64,000 nt of DNA, from NCBI RefSeq assembly GCF_900110255.1, contig NZ_FODD01000015.1, positions 1-64,000 of the forward strand, in the 5' to 3' direction. The DNA is from Actinacidiphila rubida (lineage in GTDB: Bacteria > Actinomycetota > Actinomycetes > Streptomycetales > Streptomycetaceae). The notes under the pieces were generated by a model. It worked only from the letters and a program-made list of their open reading frames with translations, made no database searches and had not been told where the DNA came from. Shown here piece by piece: positions 63,936 through 64,000 of the stretch. Positions within the stretch are counted from its first letter, which is position 1, and each line of letters begins with the position of its first letter. The position numbers and the translations under genes were made by a program.

Positions 63936-64000
63936 ATGCGGATCGACGTCGTCACCATCTTTCCCGAGTACCTCGAACCGCTGAACGTCTCGCTGGTCGG
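63936..64000 (+). CDS. trmD: tRNA (guanine-N1)-methyltransferase, N-terminal end only
   Basis: Begins at ATG 63936 and runs off the window. The visible residues MRIDVVTIFPEYLEPLNVSL match the TrmD N-terminus (family: m1G37 methylation of tRNA). The position directly after rimM confirms the call. Confidence 0.93.
   Translation, partial: MRIDVVTIFPEYLEPLNVSLV

Overview
The window is chromosomal DNA from a Streptomyces-type actinomycete. The evidence is the very high G+C content with G/C-rich third codon positions, frequent GTG and TTG starts, two cvnABCD conservons, NsdA, NdgR, HupS with a lysine-rich tail, an amtB-glnK-glnD operon behind a GlnR-like box, and a gene order (gltX - leuCD - hupS - gpsA - ddl - thiL - rpmB - recG - coaD - rpmF - rnc - mutM - smc - ftsY - glnD - ffh - rpsP - rimM - trmD) typical of the Streptomyces core. 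No phage genes, insertion sequences, CRISPR arrays or rRNA genes were seen.

Layout. 1-0.54 kb: end of an acyl-CoA carboxylase beta subunit and its small epsilon subunit. 0.6-11.4 kb: two conservons in tandem on the minus strand. Each has a histidine-kinase-like CvnA, a roadblock CvnB, a DUF742 CvnC and a Ras-like GTPase CvnD. They differ strongly in cvnA but are almost identical over a 375-bp cvnB tract. 11.4-15.8 kb: a long intergenic region, a small repeat-containing peptide gene, a fumarylacetoacetase-family hydrolase, gltX, a HAD hydrolase, then tRNA-Gln and two tRNA-Glu genes. 15.8-21.6 kb: a divergent MerR/DUF4188 pair, divergent ndgR/leuCD, a small unknown gene and hupS. 21.6-28.6 kb: cofC, the plsC-gpsA-ddl row, DUF3515, a lone Lrp/AsnC sensor domain, thiL-thiD and rpmB. 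28.8-38.2 kb: a DAK2/FakA-like gene, recG, rsmD, coaD, a coiled-coil Gln-rich protein, DUF177, rpmF, rnc and mutM. 38.3-41.0 kb on the minus strand: an alpha/beta-hydrolase-MerR pair and a secreted CAP-domain protein. 41.2-48.8 kb: acyP, a small conserved gene, smc, a glucose-type MFS permease and ftsY. 48.9-51.4 kb: a divergent prim-pol-like gene and nsdA. 51.8-58.1 kb: amtB-glnK-glnD, ffh and a GNAT gene. 58.2-64 kb: DUF402 and methyltransferase genes (minus), an archaeal/eukaryal-type prolyl-tRNA synthetase, an SprT-like gene, then rpsP-khpA-rimM-trmD running off the end.

How the genes work together. Most of the window is housekeeping: translation (gltX with tRNA-Gln and tRNA-Glu, rpmB, rpmF, rpsP, rimM, trmD, rnc, rsmD, proS), SRP targeting (ffh, ftsY), chromosome structure (smc, hupS), envelope lipid and peptidoglycan precursors (plsC, gpsA, ddl), cofactors (thiL, thiD, coaD, cofC) and nitrogen sensing (amtB, glnK, glnD). 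Regulatory modules sit between them: the conservons, ndgR/leuCD, two MerR modules with visible operator-like repeats, and nsdA.

The most notable signals are: the near-perfect cvnB copy shared by two otherwise diverged conservons (probable gene conversion); a conserved CvnA tail beyond long low-complexity linkers; a palindrome between ndgR and leuC that places a GAGTAT -10-like element on each strand; strong operator palindromes at the MerR modules; a 69-aa peptide with a duplicated ANPRRT motif; a series of genes whose -10-like hexamer lies 6-7 nt before the start codon (probable leaderless mRNAs); and unexplained tandem or inverted repeats beside rimM and upstream of the SprT-like gene. All calls come from reading the sequence; no database search was run.
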